Shown in pieces: positions 33,091-45,305 of a stretch of DNA of 64,000 nt; within the stretch, counting starts at the first letter, position 1; the number at the start of each line of letters is the position of its first letter. Origin of the DNA: Actinostola sp. cb2023 (taxonomy: Eukaryota > Cnidaria > Anthozoa > Actiniaria > Actinostolidae); NCBI GenBank assembly GCA_033675265.1, contig JAUJYZ010000250.1:248001-312000 (forward strand), written 5' to 3'. Under the pieces are notes generated by a model. The model did not search any database, was not told where the DNA came from, and saw nothing but the letters and a program-made list of their open reading frames with translations. The translations under genes and the position numbers were made by a program.

Positions 33091-34627
33091 TCTCACAAGC
33101 CTGTTCATGATGAACTTGTATACCGTGTAGAGTTTGAAACTGACAATCCTGACCTCTCTGGATTCCAAGACGCCACTCTAACGGACATCAGAACAGCAGC
33201 AAGCACGGACCCTGAACAGATCGTTCTCCACTCTCTCATCGAGTCAGGCTGGCCAACGGACAAAGCCGGAACTTCAGAACTTGCACGACCATACTGGTCT
33301 GTTCGTCATGAACTTACTACACATGATGGTCTTCTCTTCAAACAAGACCGTGTCATCATCCCCTCTTCGCTCCGTCACACTATGCTACACAAGCTACATG
33401 CAGCCCACCGTGGTCCTGATTTCACTCTTCGCCATGCTCGTAGCTGTGTCTTCTGGCCCGGCATCACCAGTCAGATCACTGATATGTGTCAGTCCTGCGT
33501 CACTTGTGCTCAACAACACCCTCGTGAACCTCTCCAACCTTATCCAGTACCCACTCTACCTTGGCAACTGGTCTCTCAGGACCTGTTTGAGCTCAAAGGC
33601 CTTGCCTATCTAGTCACAGTGGATCACTACAGTGATTATTATGAACTTGATCAACTACCCACCATCCAGTCCTCAGCAGTCATACAAACCACCAAGCAGC
33701 ATTTTGGACGCCATGGGGTTCCACACACGCTCATCTCTGACAATGGGACCCAATTCACCTCTGACTTGTTCAAGCAGTTTGCTAACAAATACAAGTTCCA
33801 TCACATCACGTCCTCCCCATACTGGTCTCAGTCTAATGGTCGGGCTGAAGCAGCTGTAAAATCTGCCAAACATATCCTACTCACTGCTGACGATGTAGAC
33901 ATAGCCCTAGCCCTCTTGTCTGTTCGCAACACCGCACCTGCTGGACACACCTTTTCTCCAGCACAGCGTTTGTTTGGACGCACTCTCCGCACTGATCTAC
34001 CACAGCCTGCATCCACCTTGGAGCCTCTCACTCCTCCACGTGACATTGTGGTGGAAGATCACATTCGCCGCAAGTTACAACAAAAACGAGCATATGATAA
34101 ACGTGCCGGGCCACCACTTCCAAATCTTCCGCCTGGTAGCTACGTCTATGCCAAGCCACCTCCTACCTCTACTGCAAAGGCCTGGATTCCTGGTCAAGTA
34201 GTAGGCTCTGCTGGTCCTCGATCTTACAAAATCAAGACTGGTGCCAGGTTTATTCGACGAAATCGTACCCAGATACAAATAGCTCCTCCTTTCAGTTCCA
34301 GTGTGTCTCTCACTCATCCAAAAACCAAACCAACACTTCCTGACAAGATCCTGCCCAATCAGCTGACAGCTCGTACAGCACCACTCTGGGTCCCACCACG
34401 GTCAACAAAAGAGTCATCACCAGACTTGGAAATGCTGACTTCAACCACTCCACTGCCATCTATTGCTCCTCCTACACCTATCTATGACATTCAGCCACCC
34501 AGCTCCCCTACAGTGTCAACTCCACTTCAATCTGACATTCAGCCACTCAGCTCGCCCAGTGTCACCCCCTAAAATTGTAACCCGCAGTGGCCGTGTAATT
34601 CGACGACCTGCTCGTTACTCAGACTGA
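33090..34627 (+). pseudogene. Ty3/gypsy integrase region, 5'-truncated
   Basis: An open frame from about 33090 encodes an H2C2 zinc motif (HKLHAAHRGPDF, RHARSCVFWPGI, MCQSCVTCAQQH). An rve integrase core follows, with Asp in SQDLFELKG or VTVDHYSD, Asp in LISDNGTQFTSD and Glu in GRAEAAVKSAK. Then come a C-terminal PGSYVYAKPP domain and a Pro/Ser-rich tail ending at 34572. A one-base shift separates it from a short terminal frame, TRSGRVIRRPARYSD, ending 34627, a usual end of gypsy polyproteins in invertebrates. Gag, protease, reverse transcriptase and RNase H are missing, replaced upstream by the 108-bp satellite. Confidence 0.85.
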
Positions 34628-35394
34628 CATACTGAGGTAAACTAACTGTCTTACTGTGTTGCAGGTGACCACTACCCTGCTCTATAAACATTAAAGAAGA
34701 AGGTGAACGAGAAGAAAGAAGAGCACCTTATGTTCAATATTGTTATTACTGAACACTGACTTTTTGCTTTGTTTATTTTATTGATAAGAAGAAAGCGTGT
34801 TGTATACTAGTTGGGTTGCCTGTGTTATATTTCCCATCATGCTTCATGCTGCTTTTGTAATCTAGGACCGGCATGTTGTCGGATTAAAAAGTCTTCGTTG
34901 TTGTCTCATCTCTTGTTCATCTATTACAACTTACAGCTTTGAATAAATATATTGTAAAAAATACTTCAATTTACAGACGTATAATTAGCACGTTGGCGTG
35001 ACAGTCTGACTTTCCAAGTTAGATCGACACTTCGATCAGTCTAGGGTACACTGGCCTGCAATAATGGGTACTTTGAGTCGATTAAACAATTCAGTAAAGT
35101 AGGATTTGTGTCTAAACAAAAGTAATGGCATGTTGGTCGATCACATTACTGTGTGAATATATTTCGAATGCAGTTGTTCGGTTTTGATTATTAGTTTTAC
35201 TCAGTTTAAAACACAGGTTTTCATATAGTCAGCAAATCGATCTAGAAAACAGTACACAGTCCAGTATAACAAAAGCAAAGAACAATAATGGTCATAAATC
35301 TGACTTTTTTGGAATTATCTCATGCAACGAAACAGTGTAAACAACAGCGTAGCTCTTCCCGTGACAACCACGTGATTATTATGACGTCTAACAA
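34628..35394. other. Possible gypsy 3' region and unassigned DNA
   Basis: TAAAGAAGAAGGTGAACGAG at about 34690 is purine-rich and could be a polypurine-like tract. I cannot define an LTR because no second copy is in the window. GTTGGGTTGCCTGTG at about 34811 is a copy of the recurring motif. No gene. Confidence 0.4.
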
Positions 35395-35690
35395 AAGCGC
35401 TTTCTGATTGGTTTATACCGTGGTCTACATTACATTACAATTTGGTGGTCCATTCGAAATTTTTGCTGCATACTTCGGCACTATATTGCTGCCGCCTCGT
35501 CATCCTCGCGCCTTCGCTCGGCAGACTTGTTTGCAATATTCCCCCCTCCCTAATGAGCTAGTTAAATATATTTTTGCTTTAATATTTACCGTGATTAAAA
35601 TTATATTTTGAACATTTCACTGTAATTCAGTTAATACACGCACTTGCTAGCTGTAGAATGAACTCGAAATTCTTCATACTATGTATGAAA
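35395..35690. mobile_element. Partial MITE related to 50.1-50.4 kb
   Basis: TTTGCTTTAATATTTACCGT through ATTATATTTTGAACATTTCA, and GCTAGCTGTAGAATGAACTC with GAAATTCTTCATACT, match, in the opposite orientation, sequence at about 50215-50345. Non-coding. Confidence 0.65.
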
Positions 35691-36181
35691 TGTAGATTAA
35701 GTCAGTTTCTAGAGCATCGCACTTCGCTGAAGTCCGACAATTCTGAATAAATTCTGTTACTGGAAGTTAGAAAATATTGAGCAAGCGCATATCTGACGAC
35801 CTAGAGTCTGGGTCTTCCGGTTTGTCTCTTACCAGAGCCTTCGATTTTTCGTTAGAAAGCTGAGAAGGGTCTGGAGACGAGAATGAAGAACTGAGGTGCA
35901 AGAACTGCTCGCTACTACGCTAGCAAACGTGTGAAAACATGTGAGTACAAGTACGGTTTATTTATGGCAGAACAATTGCTGCAAATAATGTCCAAACCCT
36001 AATATACTTGTAGTTTTATAGATAAGGTCTACCGACTGAAAATAACTTATTTTTACATTGAAAAACTGACACGATTTTGACAGCTATCATGACACTAGAA
36101 CTTTAATAAATATAAGCTTACTTGATAGTGATATGTTTATAATTTCATTTCTTCCTTATTATTTATTGAAGGACAAACACA

Positions 36182-36268
36182 ATGCAATGGACAGCGGATC
36201 ACAAACGTTTTCTTTCAAGAGAAGTGCTGGCCGTAGATCCATTCACTGAGCCATGTATCACCCACTAA
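36182..36268 (+). pseudogene. Myb/SANT-like protein N-terminal fragment
   Basis: Acceptor TTATTGAAG lies just before an ATG that encodes MQWTADHKRFLSREVLAVDP over 28 codons, ending where the ACTAATGTAA repeat begins. The start resembles Myb/SANT-like proteins common in transposon-rich cnidarian genomes (W-T-x-x-H...L-x-R-E-V). A possible upstream exon ends at CATGTGAGT near 35940. The gene is cut off by repeat sequence. Weak assignment, too short for certainty. Confidence 0.4.
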
Positions 36269-36945
36269 TGTAACAATCAACCACTAATGTAATACTAACC
36301 ACTAATGTAATAAATATAATTATAATAATAATAATAATAATATCAACCACTAATGCAATACTAACCATTAATGTAATAGAAATCAACTACTATTGTAAGA
36401 AAGAGCTAGGCACTAATGTAATAACTTTTTAACCTTTAAGAGGATATTTATTGCAACATCGCGTAATATCCGCCAGAAGCGTCAAAAACCAGCCCTTTTG
36501 AATAGTTTGACTTTCGATTTTCGCTTTGTGTTAACTCTAATTTTATTTTAACTAAGCACAAACTATTAAAAACAAAGTAAATTGTCTACCTAAAGCTATT
36601 TTAGCGTTGTACAAAGCCATTTTCCTGCTTTTTGTTTCAAATTTGAAGTAATTCAGGGGAAAACATTAGCAACAATAGTAAATATACAGATCTAGCCCAT
36701 GTGGACAGTTTTCAAATCAAATTTTAACTTTGGGTTAACACTCTAATTTCACTTTTACCGGTCAAAAACCATCACAAATAACTTGAACTCTTTGCTAAAG
36801 CAGTTTTAGCCTTGTACAAAACGTATTTTCCAGCCTATTGGTTTTTGGCGCTCAATACGCGCGTTCGTAAAAAATATTCTCTTAATGTAATAAAAAATTT
36901 AACCACTAATGTAATAACACTGTAACCATTAATGTAATATAACCC
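36250..36945. repeat. AACCACTAATGTAATA short repeat cluster
   Basis: Imperfect copies of AACCACTAATGTAATA cluster at about 36253-36425, with an ATAATAATAATA microsatellite in the middle, and again at about 36885-36943 just before the second IS3EU element. The spacer between them (about 36430-36885) has no gene. Confidence 0.8.
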
Positions 36946-37074
36946 CCGTGGGGACCAGGTGTATGGTTGCCGAAGTGTGTCAATATTCGATGTCGTGTGT
37001 ATGCGTTTGATAATTTCAATATATTGACAATAAAGCTAAAATATATGTGATTTTGTTCAATACATTCGATAAAC

Positions 37075-37310
37075 TTGTAGCAAAATTCGATAAATTCACC
37101 TTGATATTCATTCGATAATTCAAGCAATATTCATTCGATAAATTCACCTTGATATTCATTCGATAATTCAAGCAATATTCATTCGATAAATTCACCTTGA
37201 TATTCATTCGATAATTCAAGCAATATTCATTCAATAATTCAAGCAATATTCATTCGATAATTCAAGCAATATTCATTCGATAATTCAAGCAATATTCATT
37301 CGATAATGCA
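37075..37310. repeat. 23-bp tandem repeats in left IS3EU-2 terminus
   Basis: Copies of ATTCATTCGATAATTCAAGC, alternating with ATTCGATAAATTCACCTTGA units. The mirror array is at about 44310-44545. ORFs across these arrays on either strand are identical by symmetry and are not genes. Confidence 0.92.
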
Positions 37311-37362
37311 CGTGACCTATCTTCCATATTAGGATAGAAGGCTTGGCTACTGAGTGTACAAA

Positions 37363-39040
37363 ATGGCGGAACAAATTGAATGGGAGCCTTTGGCGCTTAG
37401 CCTGCTCAATTTACTAGATAAATGTGAGATAGACTCTGAAGAAGTAACATATCCTATCGCAGCCAATGTATTCAATGGTGTTGAAGTGGGTCTTTCAGTT
37501 ATTCTTTTCATGGGCGATACTATTAACGATGAACGACAGTCTTTGTTTCTTGAGCTTCGCGAATGCTTCTGCGAGATTCACCGATACTGGTGGCAACAAC
37601 TTACTGAGGTTGAAAGAAGGACAACCAGTGCTGTAGACTTGGGCAAGCCGTCGTGTAGAAGTAGCGGACGCGGGAGACCAGCCTTCGATATTCCGCCAGC
37701 TATTCTGGAGGAATCGAGAGGGCTTGGCTTCACGTGGACTCAGATTGCGAAAATGTTAAACGTTTCTCGCTCTACCATTCACAGACGTGTAAAAGATCAT
37801 GGTCTTGAAGCTCTTAGTAATTTTTCAGACATAACTGATGCAGAACTTGACTGTGTTATAGAAGACTATATTTCCCGGCATGGACCCACCACAGGTACAG
37901 TGTAATAATGTATAACATTGACAACAACAACAACAACAACAATAATAATAATGGTATTTAATTTAGACACGATAATATTTTACAGTATTTGACTTATGTG
38001 GTCGTGTTTTTTTTAAATATATAATACCTAGTCATACTACTCTCTACAGCACTCTCTCTCATTCACATTACATGCACTAATATAATTATATATTAGGTCA
38101 ATCCTACCTAATTGGACACCTAAGATCCCTGGGGCTACGAGTCCAACGTGACAGAGTAAGGTCAAGTTTAACAAGAGTGGATCCTGACAACACTGCATTG
38201 CGTTGGGCATGTGTAATATCAAGGCGTGTTTATAGTGTGCCCTGGCCAAATTCACTATGGCACATGGACGGCCATCACTCGCTTATCCGCTGGGGCTTTG
38301 TTGTTCATGGCTGTACTGATGGCTTCTCTCGAATGATTATATATTTGTATTGTGCCACAAACAATTACGCTGACACTGTTCTGGATTTGTTTCTTGGAGG
38401 AACAACTGAATACGGATTGCCCTCTCGTGTCCGTGGTGATCATGGTGGAGACTAAACATACGTGTTGCAGAGTTAATGACCCAAAGAAGAGGTGACAACA
38501 GAGGCAGCTTTATCGCAGGGTCCTCAACAAGGAATCAAAGAATAGAGAGGCTGTGGCGTGAAGTTTTTAGATGTGTGTTTTCTATTTTATTGTGTTTTCT
38601 ATTCTCTAGAAGACAGTGGATACCTCAATATCAACGACCCCATTCACTTGTTTGTTTTGCATTATGTTTTCACCCCCAGAATAAACTATGCTTTAACTGA
38701 ATTTAAACTTGCTTCAAATTTCAGGCCTGTGCGCACAGAGCACAACTGGACCCCAGTAAGAATGTGGACCAATGGCATGGCTGCACATAATGGTGCTGAC
38801 ATTACAACAGTAGAAATGGACTCAGAGGTACTACCGAATATAGACCTCTATGGAGTTGACCCTGAAGGACCAGTTCCTCTAGAAGATCATGGAGCTGTTG
38901 AAGTCAATGACATTCAGAACCCATTTTCTCCATATGTTTTTCAGGAGCTCAAATCAGCAATCAATCCCCTGAGGGAGTCTCAGACATTTGGTATAGACAT
39001 TTATGTAGATGCTATTGACTTTCTGGAGAGGTTAAACTAG
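37363..39040 (+). pseudogene. IS3EU-type DDE transposase (integrase-like), copy 2
   Basis: Exon 1 is 37363-37894 (MAEQIEWEPLALSLLNL...), with an HTH LNVSRSTIHRRVKDHG and donor ACAG|GTACAG. Exon 2 begins 38097 after TATATTAG, with matched phase (Gly-Gln-Ser). The DDE core shows WHMDGHHSL (first D), RVRGDHG at the second Asp position, and [11 protein letters not shown] (E). Two frame changes break exon 2, near 38452-38460 and near 38575-38600. The C-terminal part (38600-39040) stays open to a TAG. Closely similar along its length to the gene of copy 1, which lacks the intron. Substrate would be the TAT...ATA ends. Confidence 0.85.
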
Positions 39041-39663
39041 TAAAAATCTAGATTATATTTTTTGTATATTCAAAATGCCTTTTTCTTCGAGCATTGGTCA
39101 ATACCAGGCTGAGGTACTCTTAAAAGAAATGTATATCTTACATATTTACAAGCAATCATGCACTTTTTAAATTGATATGTTAATTTTAGACTGATTCCAG
39201 AAGTTACAGTTTTCACTCTTTTTTACTTTAGTTGTAGAGAGCAATTTATGACAATTTATGAATAAGAACACAGACAATTTTGTAAAGTATCTTTATCTGA
39301 AATGCGGCGACTGTGTACTACATGGCTTTACTGTCAGTCTACACTGACCACAGACACTAGCACTTAACCAAACACTAAAATAATATATATCACTAATATA
39401 GAAGTTACAACTGGAACATGCATCTTGTAAAAATAAGGTATCATTTGAAATCTAGTGTTTTCAATTCAGATTCTGTTTTGGCAAAAATTTAACTAAACAC
39501 AGTTAAAGTAGAATGACTGCGAATAAAGTTATAGACTAAATGTATATTATACAAAAAATGTTTTCTTGCTTTGAAAACCTATATGTGAACATGAACAAAA
39601 TAACAGTCTCAACTCAACATGTACTCATAATATTGATATGGCAACTCCTTTGCATGGCTATCC
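39041..39663. other. Convergent 3' region of IS3EU-2
   Basis: Non-coding AT-rich DNA between the two stop codons. No structure stands out. Confidence 0.5.
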
Positions 39664-42600
39664 CTAAAATTTGCCATAGCCTTCAGCTCCATATTTAAGG
39701 CTGGTTAGACAGGCCTTCTTAAAATCAGTATACGAATTATGGCAGGTAGGCAAATATACTTTGTTAAAGCATGACTCTGACTCTAGAAGAGGTCCTTCCA
39801 CAAACGAAACCTTCCATAGATCTTTAGATATGACCTCCCAACGGGCTGTAACAAACTTCACCAACAACTGCAGATAGGTTTTTCCATAGTCTTTATCTAT
39901 AGAAGAAAACATATTTGTGAAAAAAATATTTTAAAGTCTCAAATGCAATTTGTATTGGCCCAGTAAGAGAGCTCCCTTTGGACTAAGGCACAACAAGCAT
40001 GAAAAATTATTTTAATAATTGTAAAATTGTTATCATATTCATATTTCACTTGTAACGCTTTAAACTTTGTTTAACATTGTTCGCAGGCAATAGGATTTGT
40101 GATGTCATTTTGATAAGATTTTGTACAGCAAATTCAGAACTGTAGGCTATTTAAAATTGGTCAAGCACCAAAATAATTATTGTAGGCAGCCTCCTTAAAT
40201 TATCATTATTAAAAGAACATACCTGTCAATTCTGCTGAATCTTGGATAAATGTATAATACCATTGGATGGCTTGTCTTTCTTTATCATTGCTGTTAATAT
40301 GGATAATATTTGATGATTTGGCCTTAACTTGTTCTGGGTGCACAGATACAGCTGAAGTGGTGGGAAATATCAGTGGGCCAATTATGGAAGGGTATCCTCT
40401 TAGTAATTTCCCTAATCCCATACAATCAAGACCTTCAAAGAACTTATTCATCGCCAAGACCCTTGTAATTAAGACTTCTGCAATGAGGGTGTCCTTCATT
40501 GCCTTATCTTTATTTAAATCGGTGATGGGGATGTCTGTTAAGCCATGGCTAACCATTCTTCCCTCTAGCTTGTCCTTCTCCTCTGAGGTGAGCTCACTGA
40601 TGTCATGGCTTAGAACCTGGAAAAGAATATTGCATGAATTGTGTGATTTGGTTGCAATACATTTGAGGTTACTGTCAACACTTTTTCTTGTTGCTTTGTT
40701 AATCACATTTAGCTTTCCTGCTCATCTTTTACAGCAAGGGCATGTTTAGATCTAAATTTGTGGATTGAAACTACATTGTATTTCTAAAGTGGAATCAATA
40801 ACTGAAAAGGAAGGCACTTTTAGTATGGCATTTGCATCTTATATTCAAGCCTTGGTTTAATATCTGACCATGGCTACTCAAAGAGTGAGAATGCTGTACC
40901 TCAAGTGCTGCTTCATAGTGTACTCTATTGTTTCATACCTTCTCAATGATGTCTTTGAGTTCTAAGTCACAAACATCATCTATGGTCACTTTACATGCTG
41001 CTTTAGAAACTGACCCTGTTGATAAGTATTCAACTACCGATGGTGCAATACCAACAAGGGCTTCCGCATTATGTAGCACACTCCAGGCAAGCAGCCTACC
41101 AGCCATTGTGAAGCAGCCTTCAGAAATGGCATCAACATTGTACAGTGGGACGCGGTGGTCTTCCATGCCTCCAAACAATTGTATTTTGTAGGCCTGGTCA
41201 ACATCAACAAGACTTTGCAAGGCACGTGAAAAGAATTCCCTCTTGGGACCACCCAGATCTGCTCCCAATTCTCCTTCAAACATGATGTCAGGTTCTTTTC
41301 TCAAATCCAAGTTTGGATCCTTCATAAGTCTCATCAATTGTCTAAAGGCAGACATTTGGAAACTGTTGAAGTTTACTGGTTGCTTCCCACTGGTAGTTTT
41401 CACCTGCATTCTGTACTTTTTCAAAGGCTCATCTGGGGTGGGGCACCTGGAAGATAGAGCAATGACTTACTACAAAAAAAACAACAACAACAACAACAAC
41501 AGGGAAGTACAAATGTAAGGAAGGGTTTTTGAAAATTCCAGTTACATGTAGATTGGTCTGATCTAACTACATGTATATACCGATAACATAAATGCACAGG
41601 GTAAATGCATCTACACTACCGATGGCTTTATTGGACAAAAATCCTATGACAAATATTATCAAATTGAAAGTTTCTCTCCACCATTCATTTTATGAAGATA
41701 AACATTTTTCTTACTGTATACAACAGAGCAGCATACCTGTATCAAATGGACTATAACTCAAATCGCTATCCTCTTCCTGATCATCCCAACTTCCACCTAC
41801 AATACATTAAGTGCAAGAAGAGGTTGAATTTAAACAATACTGACCATGTTTCCACTAGGGTTTTTTACTAGCATAACAGTCCTTTAGCAAGTGTTTGTGT
41901 ATTGATATAATCTGCCATGAAGCAGTAAACAGTGATTGCATGGCTGCTTTGTTTACTTGAACAAGTTAAGCTATCTTGCTAGGTAGTCTAACCTAGGCAA
42001 TTTCTTGAACACTGACACCTTATGGAATTTTAGGCGAGTTAAAATACCCTGTGGAAACACCATCACTAAATAATGAAGTAAAACTCACTAACATACTCTT
42101 GTGAAACCTACAATCTGACTTGCTCCCTACTGAAGAAAATGTTTTTATCATGTAATTATTAAAGTAATATATATAATTATTATATAAGCAGATGAAGCCA
42201 AGCCACTGTAAATCAAATACAGATTGGACATGAGCATTGTATGTTACTTATACAGTTCAGGATGATTTCTGTATCTCATTTAAAGATTCCTTCATGGCTA
42301 TAATTTTGTAATGTTTATTGTTCAATAATTAGCAATACTACTACAAACAAAAAGCATCTGGGCTGGGAAAACCCAGATAATGGGATCTAACAACAGTGTC
42401 AATACATGTACCTGCATCATCCTGGCCTGATAAGATCTTTGAGATGGCATCATCGATAGAAAGACTTTCTGATAAAAAAAACACCCTCCAAGTAGGTTTC
42501 ATTGTGGTGTGGGAACATTTGTTTGAGTTGAGCAGTAACTAAAGCACTGGCACAGCTTGGCTGAGGCCCTTGTGTCGATGGCATATCTGTTGTATCAACA

Positions 42601-44231
42601 TCAACTGGTGTAGCTTTGCTGTCTGTGATTTCTACAACCTCATCAGAGTGAGAAGCAGTATAGGTTTCAGTCGGCACTTGCTTGCTGTTCAGTCTGACAT
42701 AGACAGCACCCTGTCCAGACAATGCTTTCAACTGCTTGAATCCTATATATCCTGTCCTTTTTTAAAGACTGGTGTTGTGACTTTTTTTCCCTTTACTTTC
42801 ACAAAGTCAAAGTCTTCAAGATGGATATCTGGTATCCTGTTTATTAATACTTCCTGAATGGATGAACGAATGGACATTTCATCTGCATTGGTAAATATGT
42901 CTACCATACCAGTACAGCAGACATCCTCGTCTGACTTGTTATAGTCAGGAATAATATCAGGGGTAGTGTCTTCCTCCTGTAAACAATCTGCACTTCTCAA
43001 CAACACCAGCTCAAATGTTTTGACCTCAGGTGGTTGTTCTTTCTTTTGTGGAGGTATATAACTGCGTGATGATATTTTTCTCCTTTTTGGAGGTTGAAAG
43101 GAGCCACTATTTTGGACTGTTGGGCTCTGTGTCCCTGAAGTGTTCGACTGAATCAAGTTTCTAGCTCGTTGTACAATTGACTGAATACTGGATGGCCTCT
43201 GAGTCTGAACTGTAGTACAAGTATCTAAAGATTAAAAAAATGTTTAATGACAAAAGTGAAAGGGTTGCACTACACAAGAATTAAGGTTATTGTACACCTT
43301 TGTGTGGTGTCTCAGATTACCGCCTCAGATTAAGTATTATTTCAAAGAATTATATATCATTTTTTAAAGCATAATAACCATAGAATATGTCTGTGTAGCT
43401 TATTTTAACAAAATATTTAAGTATAAATAGTTTTGATGCTTTAAACTCAAAATTGTCATAAATATCAATACAAATTCATAAAATTAAATGCCATAGAATT
43501 CTTACAGTATAATTCACTATCAATCAAACAGCTAAATTAATTACAAAAACAATAACAGTAGTATTTTTGGGGCATGCAATGAACTCTGATAAAAGCTGTA
43601 CAGAAAACAAAATACTCATTCAACAAGTCAATGATAAAGTCATTTGTACAAATCTCTCAGATTTTTTAACTTCAGTCATATATATATATAACAGATATAA
43701 TAAAAACAGCACATTGAACAAAATGTATAGAGAATGCAATGTTGTTCAGTATATTTTCCAGTGAAAAAATAAAACATAATATTATGGTATATGCGTACTT
43801 ATTGACCACATATCATTTCATTTTATGGGCTTCCTGTGTCATGTCATAATATGTCATTACTATCGAGCGGAAATGTAGTGCTTTTCGCTCGCGATTTTTT
43901 CTTTCCTTGGGATTCATAATATTGCTTCAAAATAAAGTTTAATCCTTACAAATATCAGATATGAGTCTCAAAATCGATATTTACTTACCAGACACATTAT
44001 TGGGCGACGATTGACTTGCAATTTGTCGAGCAACCTTCAAGCAAGCAAAACAATAATAGTCCAGAGTTAATAACTCTGTATAGTCTTAAAACAGAACACA
44101 GATCACTGGTTAAAAACAATTACTTTCAAGCTCTGTTTTCGATTCAAAAAGAATCCAACGAATCATCATTTATAAAGAGATACTACAATGCTTACCTCGT
44201 CTTTTACTATTTGTTTGATTGTGGCATCCAT
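39664..44231 (-). pseudogene. HECT E3 ubiquitin ligase carried by IS3EU-2
   Basis: Exons on the minus strand: 44231-44196, about 44035-43990, 43224-42412, 41796-41737, 41446-40939, 40616-40223 and 39896-39664. The N-terminal half is Ser/Gln-rich with VQRARNLI and PPKRRKISSRS (possible nuclear signal). Exon 5 opens the HECT N-lobe (DIMFEGELGADLGGPKREFF). Exon 7 ends the C-lobe with LPTCHNSYTDF, a candidate catalytic Cys, and AEGYGKF at the C terminus. This pattern resembles G2E3-like HECT proteins. Frame breaks occur near 42745 (TATATA), near 42470-42480 (T run) and at the start of exon 5 (C run, phase mismatch), so this copy is decayed. It would conjugate ubiquitin to unknown targets, perhaps transposase or host regulators (inference). 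Confidence 0.85.
43225..43985. other. HECT-gene intron 2
   Basis: AT-rich intron without a supported gene. TGGGCTTCCTGTGTCATG at about 43827 is one copy of the recurring motif. Confidence 0.55.
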
Positions 44232-44660
44232 TTTAGCAATCAAGAAAGCACATGGTCGAAGCTCAGTAGCCAAGCCTTCTATCCTAATATGGAAGATAGG
44301 TCACGTGCATTATCGAATGAATATTGCTTGAATTATTGAATGAATATTGCTTGAATTATCGAATGAATATTGCTTGAATTATTGAATGAATATTGCTTGA
44401 ATTATCGAATGAATATCAAGGTGAATTTATCGAATGAATATTGCTTGAATTATCGAATGAATATCAAGGTGAATTTATCGAATGAATATTGCTTGAATTA
44501 TCGAATGAATATCAAGGTGAATTTATCGAATTTTGCTACAAGTTTATCGAATGTATTGAACAAAATCACATATATTTTAGCTTTATTGTCAATATATTGA
44601 AATTATCAAACGCATACACACGACATCGAATATTGACACACTTCGGCAACCATACAGGTG

Positions 44661-45305
44661 GGCATGGCATTATCTGATTTTTATCCCTCAGAGGGCCGAT
44701 ACCAACAGTCTAAAGCAATAATCTTATTTATTGGGAAACACCTTAACAGGTACCGGTTTAGTCTCTTGTGGTCCTTTTAGATTTGTGGCACCCTACGAGG
44801 TACCCAATCGCGTGAAAAACTTTCTGACTGTACTGTATTTGCTGGATAGAAACATTCTGAACAACTCGGAGTTATTTACCTTCATATCACAAGCTTCCTC
44901 ATGATGAAAATCTGTATAACTTCGGGTAACAGCGAATTATGCTAAGTACTACAAATATGGTTCACTCATTGTTGGAATCTATGGCAAACCATGTAATATC
45001 AGAAAAAGATGGCCAATCAAATTCGAGTATTTGTATTTTGCAGCGAATGCTGGCACCACGCTGCTATTGCTTTGGTGCTCCAGTTGTAATACGAGTCACT
45101 ACATCAATTTATTGTAAAGTGCATGGAGTTTTTAAGTAATACGCCATATAAGAATAAAGTTATTATTATTATCCTTTCTCGATACGATAAACTCGCATCG
45201 CCATACGATAAACTTGTATTGCGAGATGATAATCTCATATCGCGAGCCATAATTATCGTATTCCCTATACAATATACATTATTCTTGATATATGGTTATT
45301 TAAAC
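44661..45305. other. Flank of IS3EU-2 and short ACGATAA repeats
   Basis: No gene. At about 45178-45260, TACGATAAACTCGCATCGCC, TACGATAAACTTGTATTGCG and GATAATCTCATATCGCGA form a small cluster of imperfect inverted copies. Confidence 0.5.

Larger units (their letters stand above)
36962..44654. mobile_element. IS3EU-like element, copy 2, with HECT ligase (duplication CAGGTG)
   Basis: Starts TATGGTTGCCGAAGTGTG at 36962 and ends with the complement at 44654. Exact 6-bp duplications CAGGTG flank it (36956-36961 and 44655-44660). Inverted termini of about 390 bp (36962-37352 and 44265-44654) include tandem 23-bp repeats and end in CTTGGCTACTGAG. Two convergent genes fill it: an integrase-type transposase (+, 37363-39040) and a HECT ubiquitin ligase (-, 44231-39664). 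Each ATG lies directly inside a terminus. Confidence 0.9.

Noticed and set aside
34690..34880. 3' LTR of the gypsy element
   Set aside because: A purine-rich tract precedes it, but no second copy is in the window and TG...CA ends could not be fixed.
37016..37246. 76-residue frame duplicated at 44370-44600
   Set aside because: Identical because both lie in the inverted termini of IS3EU-2; composed of tandem repeat sequence.
40267..40749. 160-residue + strand frame opposite the HECT gene
   Set aside because: Shadow of the HECT exon 6 coding strand; no independent support.
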